DNA from: Ulva prolifera | Lineage: Eukaryota > Chlorophyta > Ulvophyceae > Ulvales > Ulvaceae | Direction of reading: 5' to 3' | Assembly (NCBI GenBank): GCA_023078555.1 | Contig: CM041202.1 | Span: 4,026,022-4,090,021, forward strand | DNA length: 64,000 nucleotides | Shown here: piece by piece, positions 23,802 to 34,276 of the stretch | Numbering within the stretch: the first letter of the stretch is position 1 | Layout: every line of letters begins with the position of its first letter | Position numbers and translations under genes: made by a program | The notes under the pieces: generated by a model | What the model was told of the DNA's origin: nothing | What the model saw: only the letters and a program-made list of their open reading frames with translations | The model's database searches: none

Positions 23802-24443
23802 ACTCCCAAAGAGATATGGGATGCCCTGAAGAAGCAGTTCTCAGGCGTGAGCGCAGCACGGAAAATGGCTTTATCTCGCAGCCAAGCTTGCTTCCGAAAG
23901 TCTGCAGATGAGTCACTCGATCAGTTCATAACGAGAGCAGAGCAGCTCCGAGCTGAACTAGCATCAGCACAGATGTTGAAAGAAGAAGAATTTGTGCTAG
24001 TCTTCCTTGCAGCTTTAGATGAATCCTCACATACGTCATGGGCGCAAGCAATCGTAGCCCAAGCAGAGCTTCCCACATTTGCGGATGTGACAGAGAATCT
24101 TCGTGGTACGTTTTACCAAAAGTTGCACACCACCGGTAGCACCTTGCAATCCGAGGCTTACCAGACAGGTAGTACCCACTCTAAGCAAGAGTGTGACTAC
24201 TGCCACCACAAGGGTCACCATATCCTTCAATGTTTCAAATTGAAAAATGATCAGCAAGCGGCGCAGAGTGATCCCGGGTACAAGCAAGGCAGAGGCCGTG
24301 GTAGAGGCCGTGGCCGAGGCAGAGGCCGAGGCAGAGGTCGTGGCCGTGGCTCCTATGCCAACCACACCAGTGCATTTGTCTGCATCGCTGCAAACAAGGT
24401 TGCAACTGACAGGTCCAAGTGGTTATTCGACTCAGCTTCGACT
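23802..24443 (+). repeat. Copia gag fold-back, plus-strand arm (642 bp)
   Basis: Encodes the C-terminal part of a copia-type gag: PKEIWDALKKQFSG, AARKMALSRSQACF, then a CX2CX4HX4C zinc knuckle (CDYCHHKGHHILQC), an Arg-Gly run and the start of protease (WLFDSAST). It is an inverted copy of 24749-25390, of exactly the same length and nearly identical. The frame closes at 24494 after crossing the junction at 24443/24444. Confidence 0.9.
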
Positions 24444-24748
24444 TACCACAGGCTGTTGTTGTTCGAGGGCCCTTCCAGCACCTCTGTGCGCTGATCCCTG
24501 AGGATGATTTTGTTGTTTTGGCCAGAGTCGGACAAACCTGCTTCGTCTGCACGGCTGAGAGAGATGAGGTTGTGCTGTAGAGTGGGGACGAGCAAGACGC
24601 CTTTGAGAGTGACCTGGTTACCATGATGGTTGGTGAGCTGCACAGTGCCAACTGCGGTGACTTCGGCTGTCTGTTTGTTGGCAACTGTGCACTTGGAGCT
24701 GAAGGGCTTGGCATCATGGAGAACGGTGGGGTCATTCACCATGTGGTC
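24444..24748 (-). pseudogene. Copia protease fragment (spacer of the fold-back)
   Basis: On the minus strand it continues the protease reading from WLFDSAST through DHMVNDPTV and GVLLVPTLQHNLISLS, the typical end of a copia protease. It separates the two 642-bp arms and is truncated at 24444, where it meets the plus arm. Confidence 0.85.
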
Positions 24749-25390
24749 AGTCGAAGCTGAGTCGAATAACCACTTGGACCTGTCAGTTGCAACCTTGTTT
24801 GCAGCGATGCAGACAAATGCACTGGTGTGGTTGGCATAGGAGCCACGGCCACGACCTCTGCCTCGGCCTCTGCCTCGGCCACGGCCTCTACCACGGCCTC
24901 TGCCTTGCTTGTACCCGGGATCACTCTGCGCCGCTTGCTGATCATTTTTCAATTTGAATCATTGAAGGATATGGTGACCCTTGTGGTGGCAGTAGTCACA
25001 CTCTTGCTGAGAGTGGGTACCACCTGTCTGGTAAGCCTCGGATTGCAAGGTGCTACCGGTGGTGTGCAACTTTTGGTAAAACGTACCACGAAGATTCTCT
25101 GTCACATCCGCAAATGTGGGAAGCTCTGCTTGGGCTACGATTGCTTGCGCCCATGACGTATATGAGGATTCATCTAAAGCTGCAAGGAAGACTAGCACAA
25201 ATTCTTCTTCTTTCAACATCTGTGCTGATGCTAGTTCAGCTCGGAGCTGCTCTGCTCTCGTTATGAACTGATCGAGTGACTCATCTGCAGACTTTCGGAA
25301 GCAAGCTTGGCTGCGAGATAAAGCCATTTTCCGTGCTGCGCTCACGCCTGAGAACTGCTTCTTCAGGGCATCCCATATCTCTTTGGGAGT
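24749..25390 (-). repeat. Copia gag fold-back, minus-strand arm (642 bp)
   Basis: Partner of 23802-24443. Differences include one that turns the last zinc-knuckle cysteine codon TGT into TGA (about 24956-24958), ending the gag frame at HHILQ; the plus arm keeps the cysteine. Confidence 0.9.
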
Positions 25391-25714
25391 AGCTGACGTG
25401 CTGACAATATGTATCAGGTCGTCTCCGACGTTGCATGAGATTGCAAGCCGGGCAGCATTTTTGATCGACTCTGTGCCTTCGTCCTCTGTGACCACCTTCC
25501 AGCAACTAACGCTGCGCAGCAACAGCTCCATACGATGGAACCATTGGACTGCGTTGGTGGGAGTTAGATCTAAGCCTAACTTCACATCTTTGAGGTTCAT
25601 CGCAGTGGATCCGAAAAAAGGCCCATAACCTGTCGTGACAGAGGGAAGGTCAGTGAGACTCGATTTACAGAGACAGGAGCATGACATGAACGATGCAGAG
25701 ATGTAGACATACAT
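24959..25714 (-). pseudogene. gag: Copia-type gag, interrupted by a stop in the zinc knuckle
   Basis: 251 codons. A likely true start is the ATG before NLKDVKLGLDLTPTNAVQWF. The middle has the UBN2/retrotran-gag pattern (W-F-x-R-M-E-L-L-L, KEIWDALKKQF, LDQFITRAEQLRAELASA). It ends at the zinc knuckle by the TGT to TGA change. Protease follows in the same direction from 24952. No RT or RNase H of this element remains. Confidence 0.85.
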
Positions 25715-25747
25715 ATCGTGACAGAGGGAAGGTCAGTGATACTCGAT
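25633..25747. repeat. 32-bp direct repeat at the copia 5' end
   Basis: CGTGACAGAGGGAAGGTCAG continues to about 32 bp and occurs at 25633 and again at 25716 with one change. It lies just upstream of the copia gag start and may mark the LTR end or leader of that element; LTR limits could not be set. Confidence 0.6.
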
Positions 25748-25875
25748 AGAGCTCACTGCCCACATCTAGACTATATGTGCATAGTACACCCTTCTGTCAC
25801 GACCCTCATGATCACACAAGTGAGTCAACTACATGCATGTTCACACTGGCCTAGACTGAACCTATTTCTCTCGAC

Positions 25876-26720
25876 AATATCCAGTGGAACCCAAGAGGCT
25901 GCGGACGTCCGCAACATTTCTCGGCACCGGCAGCTTGTTCACCGCAGCCACTTTGTCGGGATGTGGCGCAATACTGGCCTCACTGACAATAGAGCCCAGC
26001 ACTCTGCACTCTGCAAGTGCCCTGACGCATTTGGCATGTTTAACCTTCAAACCTAACTTACGCAGTCTCTCGGACACCCTGGCAAGGATGCTGAGGTCTT
26101 CTGCCATGTCTTGGAAAAGATTGTGATGTCGTCTATGTAGACTGACACGCCTTTGATATCTCTCAGCACATGTGCCATGAGACGTTGGAAGGCAGCAGGA
26201 GTTGGAAACGCCCATAGGAGCCTTCGTCCAGAAATACACTTCCCCATCGGGGCCCGTAAAGGCCGTTGTGTGCTGATCCTGTTCGACCTCTGGAAGGGCC
26301 CAGAATCCCCAGGTCAAATCCAGGGCTGTGAAGTATTTACAGCCGGACATGGATTGAAGCAGGTCACGGATATGCGGGAGGGCATGGTAGTCGCGCTTCG
26401 ACACAGCATTAAATCTGCGGAAGTCTACGCACATACGCAGCTCGTCCGGCTTACGTGGCTTCGGCACAAATAGCACCGGAGAGAGAAAGTCGGTTGGACC
26501 GTCAGCTTTCTCGATCACTTCCTGCTGCAAGAGCAAGGACACTTGTATTTTGAACGCTTCCAATTCTTTGTATGAGAGCCTGTAAGGCCTCTGCTTACAT
26601 TTGGCACCTTCCTCCTCGGGAATCTGGAGGTAGAACTCCTTGTAATCCTCAGATAGGCACCCAATGTCATTAGGGCCCCAAGAAATCTGGTCCTTGTGCT
26701 TTTCAATCAGAGCTTGTAGC
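25876..26720 (-). pseudogene. G2-A reverse transcriptase, frameshifted
   Basis: Codons match G2-B RT: QQEVIEKADGPTDFLSPVLF, DELRMCVDFRRFNAVSKRDY, FTALDLTWGFWALP. One frameshift occurs near SNS (about 26195) and a compensating one near 26085; the YIDD active site (SVYIDDITIFS) is only in the other frame between them. The match to G2-B ends near the RT/RNase H boundary at 25876. Unlike G2-B, it keeps an intact frame just upstream at about 26660 (CLSEDYKEF). Confidence 0.85.
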
Positions 26721-28074
26721 TCTTGAGTCTGCTTGTCTGTGAGCTGGTCGCTCGTGACTTGAGAACCTCCGCTGTGGCACTGGCGAGTTGTGCTTTCTCG
26801 ACCGCGGCTCGGCGGATAGACTCGTCTGTGCGCAATTGCCTAAGGTGATACTGAGTACGCCTACAGAATGTGCGGGGCACGCCTGAATGCTCCGCGCATG
26901 AAGGTGCTGCAGATTTCGGCAGTTCCGTGAAACTATTTCCGGGAGGTGCAGGCCTCGATCAGGATTCAGTGGTCCTCCGGAACTGCGCTAGGGTCAAAAC
27001 CTAGCGCCTGGTCGTGTGAAGGGTCAGGCACACGTAACGACGATTGTGTTGCAGTGTCCTCCCCCTCCTCAGGCATGTCACACATCGTGTGCGACCTGCA
27101 ACACGAGTTGACGTTGGCGAACTCATCACCCACTAAATCACCACCATCAATGACTGGTGTAATAATGACGGGCAAGCGCGGCTTGCAGAAAGCTTTGCTG
27201 CCCAAGGACATATCCACAAGTGCACAGCCCTGTGAGTCCATGGAACAGTTGTATGTTCCCTTTGAAACGCTATCGAAAACCCGTTGCCAATGCAGCATTT
27301 GTGGGGGACGGGTCTTTAAACGAGCGGACCCAGCGCCGTGCAGACTGTCAACTCAGTCATTGAGAAGCATCGGTGACGGCTCCACTGAGTTGCGTGGGCG
27401 TGAGGCGTTTGCCGGTAACATTCCATGTCATCCAGGGGGTCTGGAGATGGAGAATCTGGCAGAACCCAGCATCAGTGGGGTCGCGGCCCCGAAACAGATT
27501 TTGAATCCCTTTAGGGAAATACAGCCCATATCCTTTCGGCACGCCCAGGCAGATGGAAGTAACTCCCATTGACTGCGACAAAGGGTATGCCGGCGGATAG
27601 GGGGCATTGAATTTCCTGCGGAACCCAAGTCCGAGGACAACATCTGCCGGGGCGACGTCAACGAGCGTACAATACACTGGATAGCACGCACAACCAAGGC
27701 GCAAGTGAATTAGAACAATGTGGTCATGCCGCGTCCCCATGAAAACCAGTGAGGGTGACAGGCTGCTGCATTTTAACACCATGAGGTTTGCCAATGTCAT
27801 GGTTGTCATTGAACGCGGGGTGACCATTTTCCCAATTCGCTTTGTGCTTCTGCCAAGCAGATTTGGTGATGGTATTGAGTTCTGCGCCCTCATCGAAAGC
27901 GACTTTCAACCCCTGAGGCTGATTTGGCGCGCCGGCGCGGGAAACCTGAGATGTCAAGAACCCCGTGCACTTCCGCATTTCAGCGAACGGAACTTTCAGC
28001 GTTGGTAGTCTTGCCCGGCACTTTTGTCCATTCTGCGCTGGAACAGAGTATCTTGGACCACCGAGCGCTGACAC
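26721..28074 (-). pseudogene. G2-A protease and connector
   Basis: The minus-strand frame 28074-27724 contains FDEGAELNTITKSAW, a retropepsin-like D-x-G-A site, and stops at HGDAA. The second half (VLIHLRLGCACYPVYC, PADVVLGLGF) is in the next frame, 27893-27357. The same break is in G2-B. A connector (27298-26730) with SYHLRQ/RTEESIRR-type charged segments leads to RT and has its own frame breaks. Confidence 0.75.
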
Positions 28075-29209
28075 CGCTAGGGTCTGCGTACGTGGAAATG
28101 GCAGTAGCCAATACTTTCATCGTGTCCGGAGTGGCGCCGGCATGGGCAGTCACGACTCGACGGAGTGCGGCAGCCAGGACCGCATCAACGCGTTTGCGTG
28201 GGCCGTCGAGCACATGAGCATCGTCCGCTTCACGCAGCGTCTCGGCAAGTTGCACAAGGAGCGTCACAAGTCGGTCATGCACAGCGAGCGCCGCCAGCTC
28301 TGCCAGAGAAAGGGTGACCGTAGACTGCAGAATTGCTCGGTACACACGCGTGGGCACTTTACGATCTGCCATTTCCCGACGGAACTCATCGAGGTGCGCT
28401 CGGCGCGCAGCGACTGTGTCGGAGTCCTGCTCATCACACACATCCCCGCGGTCTGCCTGCAAATTGGGCCGGCGTGCCGACGGCTTCCGCGCTAGGCGGG
28501 CTTGGTGCACTGCTTTGGCACCCGCGGGAGGGACAGTGACCGCATCCTGAGATTTCTGAGCAAGGGCATCAGTAGTGTCGCCGTGCAAGCTGCTGGCGCT
28601 AGCAGGGGAGGGCGTCTTTTTGCGCTTGTTTCGTCTGCCTTTGCGCCCCCCCACTGTAGCTGCACGGTCATCCGCGCCAGAAGGAACAGCGGACTCCACA
28701 TCATTCGCAACAGTCGGGAGTGCCGAAGGCGCGTCCAGGACAGGCGTTGGAGCCGTGGCGTCCAGACCCTTCAACGGCACTTCCACTGGAGGCTGCGCTG
28801 ATATGGTACGAGGTTGCTCCTTAGGATCATATGAGCGTTCGCGGGCAGTAGGGCTGAACTCAACTGTGCTGCGGGAGCGCGTGGCAGCAGCGACCGAAGC
28901 ATGGCCTGGCTTTGCTGCTTGGGCGGTCGTTTCTGCCGCTGCAGCTCGTGAAAGAGTAGTGATGTCGTTGCGGAGAGCACGAATCTCCTCGAGCAATTCA
29001 TTGTGCAAGTCACGGTGCCTATCCTCACTCTGCTGAAGGGCAGTCCTGATGCTGGCTTGCTGCTCACTCACACGAGTAATAATGCCAGTATGCGTGGCGG
29101 CCTGCGCCAACAGCGTCTGACTGGACTGCGTCAACTCAGCGCATGCAGCTTGTGAGTCTTGTACAATCGCACGCAGGAGCTCTTGCTATGACATCTGTTG
29201 TAGGGCAGC
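27980..29209 (-). pseudogene. gag: G2-A gag with a 479-codon in-frame deletion and nonsense codon
   Basis: Equivalent to G2-B gag (38929-41598). Near the start a CAG is TAG (codon after ATG TCA, about 29190). Later the region between TTAQ and AAKPGHASV is missing: 1437 bp, equal to G2-B 39227-40663, bounded by a GCAG microhomology. The deleted part holds the capsid-like core and Arg-Gly tract. The C-terminal part to SSVR is intact. Confidence 0.85.
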
Positions 29210-29257
29210 CATGACAATTAATGGCCGTGTCCGGAGTGAGCGATGTTACACTTTGGA

Positions 29258-30060
29258 CTAGCAGGCTGACTCGCCTGACCCTTCACCACTAGTTGGTTTC
29301 AGAGGGTAGTCCTTATAGACTAAAAAGTAGTCGCGCTGGGCCGATGGGCCCCAATCACTAAAACCGACAGGCAAATTCGTCACCCGATTGAACAATTCGG
29401 GGCGGCAGCTCCGGATGGACTGCTGCCAATCCTCCGAGAGGCGCACGAAATTGCGAGGCAGCGCGGTCCACGTCGCCCAGTCAAATATGCCGTCGGCGTT
29501 GACGCGGGCGAAAGTTCCCGTCGCTGGAGCCGGGTGTTCGTCGCCTAACGCGGGCCGGAGACGGCGACTGCACCGTACTCACGTGCGCTGGCGCCCGGGT
29601 TGAAGGCGGCTGCTGCGGCTGCGTAGAGCGCAAGTACCGCTGCGCCGACCGCGAACGCTCCTGCCGCTGAGGCTGAGGCTGCCGACGCCGCTGCGGCGAC
29701 GGCCGAGGACGCTGCGAGTGTGGCGGCAGCTCCTGCCGCGAGTGCGGCTGCGCAGGCGGCGGCGAACGACGACCAACGAGCTCCCGTGATGGCGGGACTG
29801 GTCCAGAGCGCGTGTAGTTGCCGCGCCTGTACGATGACCGAGGGAGTACGCCCTCGCAGCGGAGGTAGCCTCTGTAGTGGTCCAGCTGCTGCTCTGTGGT
29901 GGTGCTCCGCTGATCCCAGAGTTGATACTGCGCGAGCTGGGCGTGAAGGAAGCGCTGTGCTTGATCCGGGTGAAGCTGAAGCAGACAGCTCAGCGCGTTC
30001 TCCGCGAGATTCTCGCGCGCTGCACAGCACGCGGCTAGGTCAGCGCGGGGCGCGACACAA
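29258..30060 (-). pseudogene. G2-A ORF1, frameshifted
   Basis: Matches G2-B ORF1 (38074-38883). The conserved C-terminal block (VRLSEDWQQSIRS, FGDWG-like, AQRDYF, KPTSGEGSGESAC) is open at 29446-29258; the N-terminal and Pro/Arg/Gln-rich parts are in other frames because of indels near 29480-29600. Confidence 0.75.
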
Positions 30061-30436
30061 GGGGCCGACGCACGCGGTAATCAGTAGCTACGGCGAGGCC
30101 ACGAGTTAACTGTGTAGCTGCAAACGCTCAACAGCCGGTGGCTGGAGCTCGCTAGCACAGGCGCTATGATAGAAACACGGAGCACAGCTCAACGCGGCAC
30201 GGAGCACAGCTCGACGCGAGGCACAATGCAAGGTTAGTTTGTGCGTGTTGTGATGCAATTGCAGTATGACACCTTGATGCTCGTGTGCACAGGTTTTGAT
30301 GTCAGGGTGCCACCGTGACGCTGCTATCACTGGTAACAGGCCTGTTACCATACCCGGGTTCAATGATGACCCCTATACGATGACACCTAGATTACGGTGC
30401 GAGTGAGCGTGCGGGCACTGCAGTGCAATGCGGCAA

Positions 30437-30780
30437 GCACAATGATGTACAACAAGAGCCGTAACAATCACAGATGTTCGTAGTGTTATTGTGTTGATGA
30501 TTTGTGACAAATCGAGGCAGGTGAGGCTCACGGGGCTCGATGAGAGAGCGCGTCAAGCATCGCCCGAACCAGCCGTACACACTGCACTCTAGGACTTTAG
30601 GAACAGATGAACACGTAATGCAGCTGCTAAATCGAGAGCTCTATGCAGTGCTCGCAGCAGTTCATAGCACGGCGATGCTAGCGGACGCGGGTGCGTGCAA
30701 AAGAACGGCGGGTCGTTCGACTCTCCCTCGCTACTCAGCAATGCATACCTGGAGGAGCAGCATCTGATTGTTTGAATGGT
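30437..30780. other. Probable G2-A leader or flank
   Basis: Similarity to G2-B stops near 30437 because G2-B is itself cut there (37736). No gene. Could be further G2 leader not preserved in G2-B, or host DNA. Confidence 0.35.
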
Positions 30781-30809
30781 CTTGGCATGTTATAATATCT
30801 CTTGTAGCT

Positions 30810-31240
30810 CCACCAAACCTTCTCAAAGACTTGTTAAAAAATTCAGAAGGGATCGACCTCCGGTCACACAAACAGCGATCGCATACGCACTTTCAAGTTT
30901 CAGCCACCAAAAAGCCGAGCATCCTCAAGGATGAGAAGGCTTATGAGCACTGCAACTACACCAAGCAGTGCAGAGACAAGCGTGCATCAGATCTGATGGC
31001 ACGGCTGAGCGCACTGTCGTGCATACATGCATGTGCAGACGTATGCACGCAGCGTGAGTGCATTTACGCGCAGCTGCGCTGGCTGGAGCAATGGTAGCAA
31101 CGAGCACGGCTCAGTTACATAGCTAGGCCACGACAGGTGCAAGTCGCAGCAAAGGCAGTCCGACAGCTCAAAGAAATGGAGCAGCTGCAATTGCGACATG
31201 CGCAGTCGGAAGTCACACAAGTATCGGCAGTGACCCACCA
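30810..31240 (+). CDS. Candidate host exons, sharing 228 bp with the G2 LTR
   Basis: After a good acceptor (TCTCTTGTAG at about 30808) the plus frame is open and protein-like: NLLKDLLKNSEGIDLRSHKQ, then SILKDEKAYEHCNYTKQCRD, then LMARLSALSCIHACAD. A donor GTATGC (31041) and acceptor CGACAG (31136) would join it in frame to a charged helix (KAVRQLKEMEQLQLRHAQSE, from 31137). Bases 30909-31136 match the G2 LTRs. It is either a host gene piece taken into the LTR, or a partial LTR of G2-A with chance open frames. Confidence 0.35.
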
Positions 31241-31427
31241 TATACCAACGTTTTGCATCTTGTCAACTTTTATATTGTTGCCAAGGCCTACCAACCATGA
31301 CAAGGACGGAACAAGTGATGTGGCCTCATTGTTTTGAGATTCGTCATTCCAAGGACGAGGAACCCGGGACACCGGTCAAACGGTCCTCACACATTCGTCG
31401 TCATAGGTGTCGGGGATGGGTCAAAAG

Positions 31428-31462
31428 ATCATTTTCGTTATCATTTTCGATCATTTTCGTTA
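31428..31462. repeat. Short tandem repeat of TCATTTTCGTTA type
   Basis: Three imperfect copies of TCATTTTCGTTA/TCATTTTCGA follow each other. Confidence 0.8.
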
Positions 31463-31633
31463 TTTGTCACCGATTTGGGGACACACATTGACGGTCCTTA
31501 AAATTTACTACGGTGCGTACAAAGACATAGATACATGTCTGTGTATGTGCAAAATATATGCATGAGTGCCCATGCAAGCACTGCATCGCTTCACAACAGG
31601 TTCGCACCACGTCGCTGCAGCGGTATTGGGCAT

Positions 31634-32350
31634 CGAAGCTGCGCTGCACCTCTGGCCCCGCAGCTCACAGCAGCGCGCCGCCACGGATACGGCCGCTTCA
31701 AGGCTCATCGAGGCATCATGCATTCTACCTATAGTATATGCATCATATTCAGCGCGATAGAAACAAATTGCATCTACGTTCAATCATGGTGCGTCAAGCA
31801 GCCGCGCGCTGGTGCTACGCAGCATCTTTGTCCACGCATGCTACAGCCGTCCGCCACGGAGGCGACCGCTTCAGGGCCAGCTGAAGCATCGCGGCATCAG
31901 CGTGAATCAATTTCATCATTTTCCGCGTGTCAGGCGTCACTTGCGTCAGCTTCAAGCATCACGATTCAAGGGTCAAAGTGGAAGAGACCCCCGAAGGGAG
32001 CCTCGTTGCTTGTCTATTTATCTAAAGTACAATATTCAGCGACCAATGTCTAAAGCATAGCATTTTGCGACCAGTATGTAAAGTATAATAGTTGGTGACT
32101 TGTATCTATCCATCTATCTATCTGCGTGTTCGGTGGCTGCTCCGTTCCGGCCTCCAATGCGCCTCAAGCTGTAGCGTGGGCTTCGCATCGATGCATCTGT
32201 GTCCAAAATCTCCGTGACGCCCATTGCTTCGCGTTCGCGTCGATTGTCTACAGCGCTGTCGAGCGTCGAAGCTTCGCTGCACCTCTGGCCACATAGTTTG
32301 CAGTTGCGCTCCGGAAAGGACGCGGCCGCTTCAAGCCCAGCCGAAGCATC
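31634..32350. repeat. Three degenerate copies of a coding-like unit
   Basis: Units at about 31634-31720, 31805-31900 and 32254-32350. On + they translate to related peptides (EAALHLWPRSSQQRAATD..., QHLCPRMLQPSATEAT..., EASLHLWPHSLQLRSGKD..., each followed by A-S-x-x-x-EAS). The minus strand also shows a shared pattern (LEAAxS, GQRCSxAS). Units lie in different frames now, so this is a decayed repeat, not a working gene. Confidence 0.5.
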
Positions 32351-32904
32351 GCTCAACACGAATGAGACGGAAATAACGTCGCTTCGCTTCCAACGCTTCG
32401 AACAGGTTTGATTGGTAAATAGAAAGTATGATTAGTGGTCATCGGTTGGTGTATTGTGATATGCGAGCGTCGTTGCAGGTGCAAGTGCTGCTTTGGTCGG
32501 CCTTAATATCTCGAAATTGTTTGAAACGTCACCACACACGTGGATGGCACCACGCCACCTGAGCACCCCGACTTCACATTAACATCATATGAGGGTGCCA
32601 TGAGACGTGGCAACGTGGATAGGAGCGGAGCTTCGTGGGGGCTTGTTACGTCCGGATGTAGCGCAGTGATGGGCTTTCGCCGCGGTACAAAGACCTTTGC
32701 CGGCAGTGTGACAAGCAGAAAATACGCAATATGCTACGACAGCATGTAAGCAGTGTGCAGCAAGTGGCGAGAAGTTGCAGCTTGGCTGCACGTGTGCCCA
32801 CTAATTCCAAAATTGTGCATGGACCGACTCACCGTGCCGTGAACTTGCGGTGCAATGACGGATGATGCAGTGCCGGTTTAGATATTGACAACAACACTGA
32901 TTTG

Positions 32905-33194
32905 CCTACTGTTGTGGGATATCCATATTTGGGGATCCAAGAATATAGATGACATAATCAAGGGAGGAGTCATCTAACAAAGGACTCGTTGCTTCAGGTG
33001 AGCCCCAATGGTTAGAGCATGCCGTGTGTACTCTAGAGGTCAATTCTTACTTTCATTTCTGCCACGCGACTTTACTCGAAGCAAAGGTAGGCTCCCCTCC
33101 TGTTATCATGCACAGTCATCATGCTTACCAGCTCAGGCACGCGCATTAACCCCTGTGCACACTCGATGAGACTAACCAACGTCTTGACACCTAC
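32905..33194. mobile_element. Solo LTR, family B (copy 1) with 5-bp TSD CCTAC
   Basis: LTR 32910-33189 (280 bp) starts TGTTGTGGGATATCC and ends GTCTTGACA, with the direct repeat CCTAC at 32905-32909 and 33190-33194. An internal tRNA-like segment (about 33002-33050) has lost 8 bp of its B box here. It interrupts a frame that is open on + on both sides (DNNTDLPTANYGDGFELRG when the LTR is ignored). Confidence 0.9.
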
Positions 33195-33347
33195 TGCAAA
33201 TTATGGCGACGGTTTCGAGTTGAGGGGGCCTGACCACATGCTCTGTTTGGCCTCAGAGACAAAGCTTGTTTTGCCAAGTGGAAGTACATACGATGCAAGA
33301 CAGATATATGCAACTTACGCAATTCCGGAAGGGAAAATGCTTCGTGC

Positions 33348-33973
33348 CGTGGAAGACAGCGGGGGTGTTATGCGATTGAGCTGAAACGGTGTGCATCCGT
33401 TGCTCGCGTTCTTGGCGCTATTGATGCTGAATTCGACGTGGGGGAGGAACGTGTCCCAATCGTCGTGTGCTGGGCTAACAAAATGGCGCAAGGCTTCCTC
33501 AATGACTCTATTGAGGTGCTCAACTTGACCATTTGCACGAAGGTGACATGAAAACGTGAGACGCAAGTCGACGCCCATGTGTGAACAGATGCTCTTGACG
33601 AATTTATTGTTCCATTGCACTCCTCTATCACTATAAATCCCCAAAGGCAAACCGTTGTGGGGGTATATGTGTGTGAAAAACAGATTGGCAAATCCAGGCC
33701 CATCCAATGTGTTGACAGTGGGGATCACGCGAACCATCTTGGAGAATTGGTCGACAAATACGGTGATGCCGTCAAACCCCGATGTCGTGTGCGGCAGTTG
33801 CGTAATCATGTCCAGACTAACAATGCGCCAGCATGCGGTGGGTACAGGCAACGATGACAACGTGCTATCAGAGCATCCCGGAGACTTCATTAGTTGGCAA
33901 GAATGGCATTGTGTGACAAACGCCGTAATGTCATCACTAATGGTGTCCCAGTGGAATGTGTCCACATGAGTGA
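33348..33973 (-). pseudogene. pol: G3 integrase core
   Basis: Open from 33965. CHSC of the zinc domain, catalytic D (SLDMITQLP), D (YSDRGVQWNNKF) and E (GQVEHLNRVIEEA) are all present, followed by the LNRITPPLS block shared with G1. The match breaks off at about 33348, before the C-terminal part and chromodomain. Confidence 0.9.
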
Positions 33974-34269
33974 TTGTGTGTCAAGACGCTGGTTAGTCTC
34001 ATCGAGTGTCCACAGGGGTTAATGCGCGTGCCTGAGCAGGTAAGCATACTGACTATGCATGATGACGTGGAGGGGAGCGTACCTTGCCGCCACGTAGATT
34101 CGCGCGGCAGAAATGAAAGTAAGAGTTGACCCGGTGACCTCTAGAGTTCACACGACATGCTCTAAGCACTGGGGCTCACCTGAAGCAACGAGTTCTTTGT
34201 TAGATGACGCCTATATCCCTTGATTTAGTCGCATGAATTCTTGTAGCCCCAGATATGGATAACATTGTG
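33974..34269. mobile_element. Solo LTR, family B (copy 2, inverted) with 5-bp TSD TTGTG
   Basis: LTR 33979-34264, in reverse orientation to copies 1 and 3: begins TGTCAAGACGCTGG and ends ...GGATAACA. Flanked by TTGTG at 33974-33978 and 34265-34269. Inserted in G3 integrase. The tRNA-like A and B boxes are well kept on the minus strand (GTGAGCCCCAGTG, GGGTCAACTCT). Confidence 0.9.
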
Positions 34270-34276
34270 TCCTGTG

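Larger units (their letters stand above)
22886..31136 (-). mobile_element. G2-A: rearranged Ty3/gypsy element with copia replacement
   Basis: Read on the minus strand: a possible LTR remnant (31136-30909), leader, ORF1, gag, protease, RT to the RNase H boundary (about 25876), then copia-derived DNA (about 25870-23802), then the last 70-80 codons of the G2 integrase and the 3' LTR R1. All G2 pieces share orientation and order with G2-B (37.7-47.8 kb), so I read them as one element that lost RNase H, PHD finger and most of integrase. An alternative is two separate G2 fragments either side of a copia insertion. Multiple frame lesions make it inactive. Confidence 0.65.

Noticed and set aside
24290..24350. 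Arg-Gly repeat as a tandem DNA repeat of its own
   Set aside because: It is the nucleic-acid-binding tract of copia gag, with varied codons, and is duplicated only as part of the fold-back.
32910..33189. Family B as a SINE, because of its tRNA-like boxes
   Set aside because: The tRNA-like part is internal, there is no A-rich or simple tail, target duplications are 5 bp and ends are TG...CA, all LTR traits.
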